Source: DASXMT01 sp035569695
GTDB taxonomy: Bacteria > Actinomycetota > Acidimicrobiia > Acidimicrobiales > RAAP-2
NCBI GenBank assembly: GCA_035569695.1
Contig: DATMMO010000182.1
Coordinates: 9,319-73,318 of the forward strand
DNA: 64,000 nucleotides
Reading direction: 5' to 3'
Position numbers and translations under genes: made by a program. The notes beneath the pieces are model-generated. The model was not told the DNA's origin, searched no databases, and saw only the letters and a program-made list of their open reading frames with translations. This document shows, one piece after another, positions 7,923-16,724 of this stretch. The first letter of the stretch is position 1. Each line of letters begins with the position of its first letter.

Positions 7923-9002
7923 TTAGCGATGTGAGATGCCATCTTTCTTGGGAGCCATTTCGTTGGTTCCCCGTTTGTCCGAGGGGATCCCCGGCCCGAC
8001 AACCCCATCCCTGAGCAGCATTCGGCTTTGGAGTGTATAGAGAAGGCCGAAAGATGGGACGACCAAAACCACGGCGAGAACGGCCAGCACAATGACCGCC
8101 ACGAGCGTCGCATGGGGAGCGCCGGCGTTGCTGAGTGTCACAGTCGTGCGGGGCAGGAGTACCGGATACTGGGCCACTCCCCATCCCCAGATGACGCAGG
8201 CGACGCCGAGGGCGGCGATCACCCGGGCGACCATCACTCGGTGTGCCGCCAGCAGAGCGAGAACAGCCAGCCCGCAGACGCCCGCCACGACCACGAGTGG
8301 CAACGCCCTACCGGTCAGCCGTGCGTAGAGCACGAGGTTTGAGCGGTTGAGCTCGGCCAGGGTGGCCAGCGACAGTGCTCCGGCCACGAGGGCCGCAACC
8401 TGAGCGCGCCGGGCAAAATAGGTCTGGAGCGATCGTTCGGAGCGACGCGCCGCCTCTCCGGTCAGGTAGACAGCCGCCAGGTAGCCGCAGGCGCTGACGA
8501 ACAGGAATCCAATGAGGATCGACGTCGGGCTGGTCCAAGCACTGACGCTGGCCTGGCTCGCCTGGGCCGGGATGGCGCCGGTGGCGATGGCGCCGATCAC
8601 GGTGCCCATGAAGAATGGGGTGACCAGCGACGAGAAGGCAAACGTGGCGCCGGCAGCACGCTCCAGACCGGGCCGTGAAATCTCTTTGCGGAAGGCGAAA
8701 CCTGAGCCTCGCAGGACGATCCCGGCTAGCGCCAGCCACAGGGGTAGCGCGGCCACGGTCATGACCGAGGCAAAGGCGTGCGGGAACGCGGTCCAGAAGA
8801 TGACCAGATCGAAGACCAGCCAGACGTGGTTGGCCTCCCATATCGGTGTGATGGATTCATCGATGAGCTGGCGCGGCGCTCGCCCTCGCTGGTCACCTCC
8901 GGCCAGGAGGTCCCACAGGCCGCCACCGAAGTCGGCGCCGCCCAGTACGGCGTACAAGGTCACCGAGGCGAGCAGGATGGCTCCCACCGTCGCCGCCGCC
9001 AT
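7923..9002 (-). CDS. cydB: cytochrome bd-type quinol oxidase subunit II
   Basis: Integral membrane subunit II of cytochrome bd quinol oxidase, which with CydA reduces O2 using electrons from the quinol pool. The protein has the N-terminal helix and LGGADFGGGLWDLLA followed by EANHVWLVF, diagnostic of CydB, and about eight membrane helices overall. Length (359 residues) is typical. The ATG at 9002 overlaps the cydA stop (TGATG); a GTG one codon upstream is also possible. It is the last gene of a fdhF-cydA-cydB run. It looks intact, unlike cydA. Confidence 0.9.
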   Translation of the reverse strand: MAAATVGAILLASVTLYAVLGGADFGGGLWDLLAGGDQRGRAPRQLIDESITPIWEANHVWLVFDLVIFWTAFPHAFASVMTVAALPLWLALAGIVLRGSGFAFRKEISRPGLERAAGATFAFSSLVTPFFMGTVIGAIATGAIPAQASQASVSAWTSPTSILIGFLFVSACGYLAAVYLTGEAARRSERSLQTYFARRAQVAALVAGALSLATLAELNRSNLVLYARLTGRALPLVVVAGVCGLAVLALLAAHRVMVARVIAALGVACVIWGWGVAQYPVLLPRTTVTLSNAGAPHATLVAVIVLAVLAVVLVVPSFGLLYTLQSRMLLRDGVVGPGIPSDKRGTNEMAPKKDGISHR

Positions 9003-10385
9003 CACGTCCCTACCTGACCGACGAGACGATCCTGTGGTCCATAGGGAACGGCGACCTCCTCGAGGTCACTGCGTCGCCACCGTCGCGAGAGCATTCGCAG
9101 GATGAGGATCGTCGCCGTCCCCAGTAGTGCGTACAACACGATGACGATGCTGAGACTGGTAACGACGCCGCCGTTGGTGGTTGACGCGGCAGCGGTGGTC
9201 TGAAGCCGGTAGACCACCCAGGGCTGGCGGCCAACCTCGGTAACCACCCAGCCGCTCTCCATGGCCACGATGGCGGCGAGACCGCTGACTGCGCCGGCCA
9301 TCCAGAAGAGGCGCTGCCGGGGCAGACGGCGGTGCCGCCACCACGCATAGGCCGCCCACAGCCCGGCCAGCAAGAGCAGAGTCCCGAGCCCCACCATGAC
9401 GTCGAAGCACAGGTGGATGAGCCAGGGGACAGGAGGGCGGTCTACAGCTGGGACGCTGTCCCAGCCGATGACCTTTGTCCCAGGACTGAAGCCGACCAGG
9501 AGCGAGTCCAAGTCAGGGATCTTCAGGCCCCCATAGATGTGGCCGCCGGAGAGGACCCCGCCGAACCACTCCGGGACATGCGTGGAGGTGCGAGCGACAT
9601 ACTCCATCGAGGCGAACTTCACAGGCTGGTCCTGGGCTATGGCCCGGGCCGCGGTGTCGCCGACGAAGATTTGGAACGGAGTGAGCACCGCGGCCGGAAC
9701 AAATCCGAGGGCGAAGCCGGTGTAGTGGTAGCGATCATGCCGGCCACGCAGGATGCCGGCGGCGTACACCCCGGCGACGAGGAATCCGGTGACCATGTAG
9801 GCGGCAAGAATCATGTGCGGCATCTCGTAGGGAGCGGCGTGGTTGAAAAACACTTGCCACGGGTCGACTGACGTGATGCGGCCACCGCGCTCGGTGAAAC
9901 CGCCCGGCTGGTTCATCCGAGTTGACCGCGACCACCGACATGGCGCCGAAGATCCCGCTCAGGGCAATCGGGATCCCGGTCGCAAAATGCGTCCAACCGG
10001 ACAAGCGTCGCCAGCCATAGAGATAGATGGCGGTAAAGATCGCCTCCAGGAAGAAGAAGAGGCCTTCAATCCCGAACGGCAGCCCGAGAACAGCCCCGTA
10101 GCGCCGCATCAGCCCAGGCCACAACAGGCCCAACTCGAACGAGAGGACCGTGCCCGTGACCGCCCCGACCGCGACCAGCACGGCCATGGCCACGGACCAG
10201 CGCCGAGCGAGCCTCATGGCCGTTTCGTCGTGTCGCCGTATTCCGATGAACTCGGCCAGCAGCACGATGGTGGGCAACGCGATCCCGAGGCAGGCCAAGA
10301 TGATGTGGAACCCGAGGGTGGTCGCCATCTGAGCGCGTGCAGGCACCACCTCGCTGCTGACCTGTGCAGCAGCGATCAGCGTCAC
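9002..10385 (-). pseudogene. cydA: cytochrome bd-type quinol oxidase subunit I, frameshifted
   Basis: Catalytic, heme-bearing subunit of cytochrome bd. The first part (10385 to about 9918) holds the heme-ligand helix ATTLGFHIILACLGIALP and GLPFGIEGLFFFLEAIFTAI with the conserved glutamates. The second part (from about 9916) begins MNQPGGF and holds APYEMPHMILAAYMVTGF, the quinol-loop sequence QPVKFASMEY, IHLCFDVMVGLG and GRQPWVVY. The reading frame changes at about 9917, exactly within the conserved N-x-W-M-N/Q-x-P segment: the sequence reads AAC TCG G ATG AAC, as if two bases of a Trp codon were missing. With two bases restored the product would be about 461 residues, full length. Either a real inactivating mutation or a sequencing/assembly error; nothing else in the gene looks decayed. 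Confidence 0.8.
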
Positions 10386-10438
10386 GTCGCCGGCGCCCTC
10401 ACGTCCTCATTCCCCGCCCGCTGGGCTCATACCTCTGT

Positions 10439-12802
10439 TCATGAGAGGTCCTTGGTGACCGACGGGGTGATTTCTACGTTGAGGTGCTTGGTCACCGGCT
10501 GCTCGCTCTGCGAGCTGACGTCGGCGATGCCGCAGAGGACGTTCAGTTCCGGCATGTAGCCGGCGGCGCAACCGGGTGGGACTTCGTAGCGGACAGCCCG
10601 ATAGCCGAAGACCGTCCGCTCTGTACCGTCCTTGGAGAAGCTCTTGACATTGATGAGATCGAACTCCTCGATCCCTCGGTCGCTCATGTCGGTCGCGTTC
10701 ATGAAGATGACCGTCCGCAGGCCCTGGAGGCCGCGGTAGCGGTCGTCGTTCGAGTAGATCGTGGTGTTGAACTGATCATGCGATCGGACCGTGGCGAGCA
10801 CGATGCGACCGAGGCCCGGATCGACATCGTCGGGGAGGGGCGCGAGCGAGAATTCGGCCCGGCCCGAGGGCGTCTGAAAGATCCGCTCGCGTGCCGCCTG
10901 GCGAATGCGGAAGCCGTGTGGATGTCGGCTACGAGTGTTGAAGTCCTCGAAGCCATCGAGCACTCGGGCCATCGTGTCCCGGATGCGATCGTAGTTGTCC
11001 GCGTAGGACTCCCACGGTGTCGTGCTGGCGGGCAGAGTGGCGCGGGCCAGCCCGGCGAGGATCGAACACTCCGAGCGGAGCTCCGGGGAGGCTGGCTCCT
11101 TCATCCCGAACGAGATGTGCACCATCGACATCGCATCCTCGACGGTGATCCCCTGTTCGCCGGATGCCTGGCGGTCCTTCTCGGTGCGGCCAAGACACGG
11201 GAGGATAAGGGCACGCTTCCCGTGCACGACGTGGCTGCGATTGAGCTTCGTGCTGACCTGCACGGTCAGTTCGCACTTGCGAAGCGCCTCGGCCGTATAG
11301 GGAATATCCGGGGCGGCGAGGGCGAAATTGCCACCTAGGGCGACGAATGCCTTCATGTCGCCGCCATGCATCGCCTCGATGGTGTCGACCGTGCCCAGTC
11401 CGTGCTCACGGGGTGGCTCGAAGCCGCAGACCTCTCCGAGCCGGTCGAGGAATGCAGTACTGGGACGGTGGTCAATGCCACACGTACGGTTACCCTGCAC
11501 GTTGCTGTGGCCGCGGATGGGGCAGGGTCCCGCACCCTCACGGCCGATATTGCCTCGCAGGAGCAGCAGGTTCACGATCTCCCGCACGGTGTCGACGCCG
11601 TGTTCGTGCTGGGTGACACCCAGACACCAGGCAATGATCACTCGCTGGGACTTCAGGTAGGAATCAGCGACCTTCCGAATGTCGGGCTCGGAGATACCGG
11701 AGTCAGTGACCAGCTTCGACCATGGCGTCGACGCCACGATCTCGGCGTAGCCCTCGAATCCATGCGTGTAGCGGTCGAGGAAGTCTCGGTCGAGCGCCTC
11801 GGGGTCCTGCTTCGCCGCCTCCAGCACCGCCTTGGCCACACCCCGCATCAAGGCCAGGTCGCCGCCCATCCTCACCTGCACGTTCATCGTCCCGATCCGC
11901 GTAGTGCGGAAGGTGGCCATGTCGACGAACTCGTGGGGCACGATCGTTCGCCTCGAGGCAGCTTCGATCAGCGGGTTGATGTGGACGAGTTGCGCACCTC
12001 GCCTGTCAGCGTCGGCCAGCGAGGTGAGCATGCGTGGTGCGTTGGTGGCGGCGTTGTCCCCGATCAGCCAGATCCCGTCTGCGGCCTCCCAGTCATGCAG
12101 ATCCACCGTGCCCTTGCCCGTTCCGAGCGCTGCCGTCATCGCCCGGCCACTGGCCTCGTGACACATATTCGAACAGTCCGGCAGGTTGTTGGTACCGAAT
12201 TCGCGGACCCACAGCTGGTAGAGGAAGGTCGCCTCGTTGCTGAGCCGTCCGGACGTATAGAAGGCGGCCTGGTCTGGACTGTCCAGACCACGCAGGGTGT
12301 CGCCAACGAGCGCGAACGCGTCGGCCCAGGAGATGGGCTCGTACCTATCGGTCGCCGGGTTGTAGCTCAGCGGTTCGGCAATTCGCCCTGTCCTCTCCAG
12401 GTCGTAGTCGCTCCACCCCCCCAACTCGCTCACCGTGTGGGCGGCGAAGAACCGCCGGTCGGCATCGGCGTCGGCGAGTTCCCAGGTGACGTGCTTGACC
12501 CCGTTCTCGCAGATGTCGAGATGGAGACCGTCCGGATCGTCCGGCCATGCGCAGCCTGGACAGTCAAAGCCGCCGTTCTGCTGGTTCATCTCGAAGATGG
12601 CCCGGAAGCCCTCGATCGGCTCCCCCGCCCGCTCGAGCACATGGGCCACGCTCCGCGCCGCACCCCACCCGGCGGCAGGATGGTGGTACTCGTGTCGCGA
12701 GTAGCCGCCCGGTCTCGGACCACGGCCAAGCGCTTGCTCGCCAGGGACTGCGCCGAGCATCCGCCGCTCTGCGTCCGGTGTCTCATCCGACGTCGATGCC
12801 AC
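10439..12802 (-). CDS. FdhF/YdeP-family molybdopterin oxidoreductase (formate dehydrogenase alpha-like)
   Basis: This 787-residue enzyme belongs to the bis-MGD molybdenum oxidoreductases of the FdhF/YdeP branch. Near the N-terminus FDCPGCAWPDDPDG then DICENG supplies the cysteine cluster typical of this branch. The segment PDCSNMCHEASG has cysteines at the expected active-site loop; no in-frame TGA codon is present, so it is not a selenoprotein. RGHSNVQGNRTCGID and the C-terminal guanine-dinucleotide-binding domain (ATVRSHDQFNTTIYS) complete the fold. The GTG at 12802 is chosen because AAAGGAG precedes it; the frame extends to 12994 without a good start. The physiological substrate of YdeP-type proteins is uncertain. 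It lies 53 bp upstream of cydA on the same strand. Confidence 0.85.
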   Translation of the reverse strand: MASTSDETPDAERRMLGAVPGEQALGRGPRPGGYSRHEYHHPAAGWGAARSVAHVLERAGEPIEGFRAIFEMNQQNGGFDCPGCAWPDDPDGLHLDICENGVKHVTWELADADADRRFFAAHTVSELGGWSDYDLERTGRIAEPLSYNPATDRYEPISWADAFALVGDTLRGLDSPDQAAFYTSGRLSNEATFLYQLWVREFGTNNLPDCSNMCHEASGRAMTAALGTGKGTVDLHDWEAADGIWLIGDNAATNAPRMLTSLADADRRGAQLVHINPLIEAASRRTIVPHEFVDMATFRTTRIGTMNVQVRMGGDLALMRGVAKAVLEAAKQDPEALDRDFLDRYTHGFEGYAEIVASTPWSKLVTDSGISEPDIRKVADSYLKSQRVIIAWCLGVTQHEHGVDTVREIVNLLLLRGNIGREGAGPCPIRGHSNVQGNRTCGIDHRPSTAFLDRLGEVCGFEPPREHGLGTVDTIEAMHGGDMKAFVALGGNFALAAPDIPYTAEALRKCELTVQVSTKLNRSHVVHGKRALILPCLGRTEKDRQASGEQGITVEDAMSMVHISFGMKEPASPELRSECSILAGLARATLPASTTPWESYADNYDRIRDTMARVLDGFEDFNTRSRHPHGFRIRQAARERIFQTPSGRAEFSLAPLPDDVDPGLGRIVLATVRSHDQFNTTIYSNDDRYRGLQGLRTVIFMNATDMSDRGIEEFDLINVKSFSKDGTERTVFGYRAVRYEVPPGCAAGYMPELNVLCGIADVSSQSEQPVTKHLNVEITPSVTKDLS

Positions 12803-13380
12803 CTCAGCTCCTTTCAGCTTCTCAACCTCACCTGCCCGGCAACAATCCTCCGAAATGATCCCAAACGCAGCCCCACGGCTTGTATGTCGATTTCGCGTCA
12901 GCCGCTTCACGCCGACGGATCCGGTGTGCGGGCCGTCCACGAGCACACTCACTTGCCGACAAAGGACGTGGGGAGACGCAGGCCACATATCCAATCGGTT
13001 CGATCCTTTCGCCCGACCGGCCGGACCACGGGATCCAAGCGGTCGACTTTGCGCCGTTATCCCTCAGCGCAAAGGTGGGGAACCCGGTATGTAGCCCGCT
13101 GGAGACAGCTTCCATTGCGCTCCTTTACCCTGATTTCACGATACGCCGGGAGGGTCGACGATGGAAGAGGGCCGGCGGAACTGACGCCCAGCCGAATGCT
13201 CAGCGTGGATGCCAAAGTTCGACCAAATACCGTCACACTGCAGCACAATGGTCGAAGTTCCTTCGGAGCGCGGACGAGGCTATCCGTAAAGTGCCGCTGA
13301 CCAGGGGTCCGGCTGGCAGTCCTTGTGGAGGCCCTTTCAAACCGCACCCGTCAACAGAGGTGGGTACTGGGCCTTCCATT
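12803..13380. other. intergenic, no gene recognised
   Basis: This 578-bp gap between the fdhF start and the end of the secreted repeat-protein gene must hold the fdhF promoter and the 3' region of the neighbouring gene. Frames longer than 90 codons exist on both strands, but their translations are low-complexity and resemble no family. Base composition is somewhat less GC-rich than the coding blocks. Confidence 0.5.
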
Positions 13381-15501
13381 TCACGATGAGCTAATGGCCA
13401 CGATTGGGGCAGAAAGCTGGATACCCCCCATCGACCCAAAGAACCCTGCGTCCCCAAACTTGAAGATTCCACCATCTGTCGCAACGAGCAGATAGCCATG
13501 ACCATCGGGAGAGGCCAGCATTCCCTTGACGGGGGCGTTGAGCGGTATTCCTCCTTCTGATCCCCAGAACTGAGCATCGCCGAAAGAGAAGATTCCGCCA
13601 TCGGAGGCGACCAACCAGTAGCCGCCACCATCGGGCGTGGATGCCATCCCCACAACGGGCTTGTTCAGCGGGGTGCCCCCCATCGATCCGTAGAACTGGG
13701 CGTCTCCGAAGGAGAAGATTCCACCGTCTGAAGCGACTTCCCAATACCCGCCACCGTCTGGAGTGGCGGCGATGCCGACTATGGGCTGGTTCAGCGGCAT
13801 TCCGCCCATCGATCCGTAGAACTGGGCGTCTCCGAAGGAGAAGATTCCACCGTCTGATGCCACCAACCAATACCCGTTGCCATCCTTGGTGCGCGTCATG
13901 CCGACGACGGGCTGGTTGAGATGTTGGCCGCCCATCGAACCGTAGAACTGGGCATCTCCAAGGGAGAAGACTCCCCCGTCAGCACCGGTCAGCCAAAGAC
14001 CCTTGGCGTCAGATGTACTGGCCATCCCGACAATCAACCCATTGAGGGACGCGAGATTAGAGATGCTCGAAGTGTTTGCACCGATAGCCGCGGTACTCGG
14101 ACTCCGTGCGAGCTGGAGGGGTGAGGCGTCACCGAAATTGTAGAGACTCCCGTCCGCCCCGGCCAACCAGTAGCCGCTACCCGAAACGGGGGACTCAGAG
14201 ACGATATCTACCAAACCAATCGGCCCGTTCCCATTGAAGTCGCCGCTACCTACGGCGTAGCAAAGGTCTCCTGCACAGGTTGCGCCGTTCAAGACGGTGA
14301 AGGGTCCTTGGTCCACGATTGGGCCTGGGACACCGCCGGAGAGCGACGTCACATAGGCATTTCCCGGTGACCCAGAATTGCTGAGGTGCCCGACGGTGTC
14401 ACAGGTAATACCGTCGGGACAGGCTACGGCCACCGCGTTGTATGACTCCAGGCCATCGGCCGGGGCACCGTTCGAGTAGCCGCTACCTTGGATGAGTCGA
14501 CCGGCACTCAACTGGCCTGCCGTCAATGGAAGGGTGGGGATCTGCATGGCCACGCCTTCTGACGAAGACGACGCGATATCGACCTGCCCTACCGCCGTGC
14601 AGGAGCTATTTGGGCACGTAACCCCCAACAGGCTCGTAGTGCCCGCTACCGGAATCTCCGCAACGCTGCTCATGACGGAATCCGTCGGAGCGGCATATTG
14701 GGGGGACCCGACGACACCTTGACTCTGACCAGAACTCCGTACATTTCCCACAGCAACGCAGGCTCCTGCATTGCAGGCGGCACCGTAGTAGGCCGTATTC
14801 GCCGATACGTTGCCCACAACGATGGATGTACCAGTCAGTTGCCAAAGAACCCCGTTCGATCCATCGGTTCCGGCAATCAGACAGTCAGTGGCGTTGCCAG
14901 TGCCCACGGTCGGACAGTCGACAGCATTGAACTGGCCAGTCGTACCGACTAGTGATTGTGCAAAGCCTTCGCCGTAGAACACATCGCTTGTTGTTGCCCC
15001 TGCTCCCGTGGCAATGCAGCCGCGGGAGCAGCTGATGGCGGTCATTCTGATCCCGGTGGCCAGTACTTGAGGTAGGTCCATTGCACCGAGGTTGGTGAAC
15101 GTGAGTACGAACCCTACGTCGTCTGCCAGCGTGTCCAGATTTGGGCTCGTCGACATCGTCCCGACTGCATAACAAGTGCCATTGGCGACACAAGCTATTG
15201 CAGCCAACTGGGAGGATACATAGGGAAACGGCGTCGGAATGAATGCAAAATTCGAACCCGGATTGGTTGGATTGGGCTGGGCCGAAGCCGATGAGCCAGA
15301 ACTGATTACGGTCGCCGTCACCGCCATTGTTGCGAAGAGGCCCGCGACGACAAGGCGAAACGTCCGGGGACGGGATGCCGAGTCTCCGCGAGCTGGCCTT
15401 GACTCGACGACCCGGCGTGCATGTCGTTGGCTAGTCGACCATCGGAAAGCCATTCCCAAGTTCGCTCTGTTTCCCCACTTGCAGTCCCCGAACCCTCGCA
15501 C
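13381..15501 (-). CDS. secreted repeat protein: seven Cys-pair units plus 42-residue YW/GD repeats
   Basis: A 706-residue exported protein. A signal-anchor-like helix (VVAGLFATMAVTATVISSGS) near residues 49-69 is followed by a mature region starting about ASAQPNPTNP. The first half has seven units, each with a cysteine pair before a G: CVANGTCYAVG, CSRGCIATG, CPTVGTGNATDCLIAG, CNAGACVAVG, CPNSSCTAVG, CPDGITCDTVG and CAGDLCYAVG, suggesting a seven-bladed beta-propeller. The second half has five tandem 42-residue repeats of the form PVVGMxxTPDGxGYWLVASD-GGIFSFGDAQFYGSMGG, preceded by a diverged unit (SGYWLAGADGSLYNFGDA). Such repeats are frequent in secreted Acidimicrobiia proteins of unknown role. 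The GTG start at 15501 has TAGGA 7 bp upstream; an ATG at 15453 is an alternative. It probably acts at the cell surface. Confidence 0.75.
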   Translation of the reverse strand: MRGFGDCKWGNRANLGMAFRWSTSQRHARRVVESRPARGDSASRPRTFRLVVAGLFATMAVTATVISSGSSASAQPNPTNPGSNFAFIPTPFPYVSSQLAAIACVANGTCYAVGTMSTSPNLDTLADDVGFVLTFTNLGAMDLPQVLATGIRMTAISCSRGCIATGAGATTSDVFYGEGFAQSLVGTTGQFNAVDCPTVGTGNATDCLIAGTDGSNGVLWQLTGTSIVVGNVSANTAYYGAACNAGACVAVGNVRSSGQSQGVVGSPQYAAPTDSVMSSVAEIPVAGTTSLLGVTCPNSSCTAVGQVDIASSSSEGVAMQIPTLPLTAGQLSAGRLIQGSGYSNGAPADGLESYNAVAVACPDGITCDTVGHLSNSGSPGNAYVTSLSGGVPGPIVDQGPFTVLNGATCAGDLCYAVGSGDFNGNGPIGLVDIVSESPVSGSGYWLAGADGSLYNFGDASPLQLARSPSTAAIGANTSSISNLASLNGLIVGMASTSDAKGLWLTGADGGVFSLGDAQFYGSMGGQHLNQPVVGMTRTKDGNGYWLVASDGGIFSFGDAQFYGSMGGMPLNQPIVGIAATPDGGGYWEVASDGGIFSFGDAQFYGSMGGTPLNKPVVGMASTPDGGGYWLVASDGGIFSFGDAQFWGSEGGIPLNAPVKGMLASPDGHGYLLVATDGGIFKFGDAGFFGSMGGIQLSAPIVAISSS
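13408..14037 (-). repeat. five tandem 126-bp coding repeats
   Basis: These encode the five 42-residue units of the secreted protein. The central copies are nearly identical at DNA level around the GGIFSFGDAQFYGSMGG stretch, which implies recent homogenisation or expansion; the outer copies have diverged. Recombination between copies could vary the protein's length between strains. Confidence 0.8.
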
Positions 15502-15799
15502 GCAGTGATCCTAGCCCGCCGCTAAATCGATCCCTCCTGCAACCGATGAAATCGTAACTGAGGTCTTCACCGCCGAAGCAGAGGATTGGAGGAACTCGCG
15601 AGCCAGCGGCCGAAAGCTCGACGAAGGTCGTGAGACTCCGGCACAAACCTTTGGGGCCCGGAGCGAACAAGGGTCGGCAAACCATCCTGGGAAAACGAAA
15701 CGTCAGCACTGCCCTGAGACCGGGCAATTGCCAACCATAGGAACGATCAGCAAACCGTGCTCGCGATTAGCGGATTTCCAGACGTAGCACGGATTCGAG

Positions 15800-15872
15800 C
15801 AGTCCCAACGGGATTCGAACCCGTGTCTCCACCTTGAGAGGGTGATGTCCTAGGCCTCTAGACGATGGGACC
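15800..15872 (-). tRNA. tRNA-Glu (CTC anticodon)
   Basis: The minus strand folds into a 73-nt cloverleaf: acceptor GGTCCCA/TGGGACT with a G-U first pair, D arm GTCTAGAGGCCTAGGAC, anticodon stem TCACC/GGTGG with loop CTCTCAA (anticodon CTC), and T arm ACGGG-TTCGAAT-CCCGT. CCA is not encoded. It lies just after tRNA-Gln and downstream of gltX. Confidence 0.93.
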
Positions 15873-15907
15873 AAGTGATGACGCCCCGGTAAGGGGAGCC
15901 ATCTCCG

Positions 15908-15980
15908 CTCGGGGGGGAGGGCTCGAACCTCCAACCTCATGAACCAGAATCATGCGCGCTGCCAGTTGCGCCACCCCCGA
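15908..15980 (-). tRNA. tRNA-Gln (CTG anticodon)
   Basis: The minus strand folds into a 73-nt cloverleaf: acceptor TCGGGGG/CCCCCGA, anticodon stem CATGA/TCATG with loop TTCTGGT (anticodon CTG), and T stem GGAGG/CCTCC. CCA is not encoded. Followed by tRNA-Glu 35 bp downstream, on the same strand. Confidence 0.93.
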
Positions 15981-16073
15981 TTGGGCGAACGGCCAATTTA
16001 GCCGACGCGGCGGGTGTCCGGCACCGGCGGCCTCGGGCATCGCGGCGGTGGGATAGGGGTGAGGGGACCGGTC

Positions 16074-16721
16074 TCACCCCAGCGAGCTGTGCACCGAGCT
16101 CAGGTGGTTGAACCCGATGATCCGACCGAGACCCACGCCCACGGCCTCTTTCAGGTAGTACGGCACCGTCGACCACCCCTTGATCGGTGATGTCGTGGTG
16201 GGCGTGGGATAGCCGGTCAGCCCCACCGACGTGGCTATGGCCAGGCTCCGGTCCTCATGGAACCGGTCGGTGACCACCAGGACCTGGCGGTCGCCCCGCT
16301 CCAGCAGCACCCCTGCGGCCAGGGATAGGTTCTCCCAGGAGTCCCGCCCGCCCACTTGGACGATATCGGCGGCCGGAACACCCCTCGTCTCCAGGTACCG
16401 GGCCGAGGCCTCGGCCTCGGTAAAGGTGTCGCCTGATTCCTTGTAGCCGGTCACCACCACCAGGGGGGCCAGATGATCTCGCCACAGCAGCTCGGCCTCG
16501 TTCAGTCGAGCGGCGAGATCGGGCGATGGCACCCCGTTGTACTGGGCCGCCCCCATGACCACGATGGCCTGAGCCGGTCGAGGATCGGAGTGACGCCCGG
16601 TCAGCCACACCTGGACCAGGGTCACGCCCAGATAGACAGCGATCCCCACCACCACCAACAGAACCAGTCGGATGATCTTTCCCAGCAGGCTGATCCCGGT
16701 CAGCGTGGCCAGAAGACCCAC
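16074..16721 (-). CDS. YdcF/SanA-like DUF218 protein
   Basis: This 215-residue protein has one N-terminal membrane helix (IIRLVLLVVVGIAVYLGVTL) and an extracytoplasmic DUF218 domain: AIVVMGAAQYNGVPSPDLAARL, then PLVVVTGY and VQVGGRDSWENLSLAAGVLL, then VLVVTDRFHEDRS. DUF218 proteins such as SanA and YdcF are linked to envelope integrity, but the reaction is unknown. The GTG start follows the gltX stop by 3 bp, so it is co-transcribed with gltX. Confidence 0.85.
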   Translation of the reverse strand: MGLLATLTGISLLGKIIRLVLLVVVGIAVYLGVTLVQVWLTGRHSDPRPAQAIVVMGAAQYNGVPSPDLAARLNEAELLWRDHLAPLVVVTGYKESGDTFTEAEASARYLETRGVPAADIVQVGGRDSWENLSLAAGVLLERGDRQVLVVTDRFHEDRSLAIATSVGLTGYPTPTTTSPIKGWSTVPYYLKEAVGVGLGRIIGFNHLSSVHSSLG

Positions 16722-16724
16722 GTC

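Noticed and set aside
10439..12802. Possible selenocysteine in the FdhF-like enzyme
   Set aside because: No in-frame TGA occurs; the active-site region encodes cysteines.
11366..13300. Plus-strand open frame of about 640 codons opposite the molybdoenzyme gene
   Set aside because: It is antisense to a gene with clear family motifs, its translation has no recognisable domain, and long antisense frames are expected at this GC content.
13408..14037. Regular direct repeats that could suggest a CRISPR array
   Set aside because: The repeats are 126 bp, contiguous, in frame and encode protein units; there are no short repeats with unique spacers and no cas genes.
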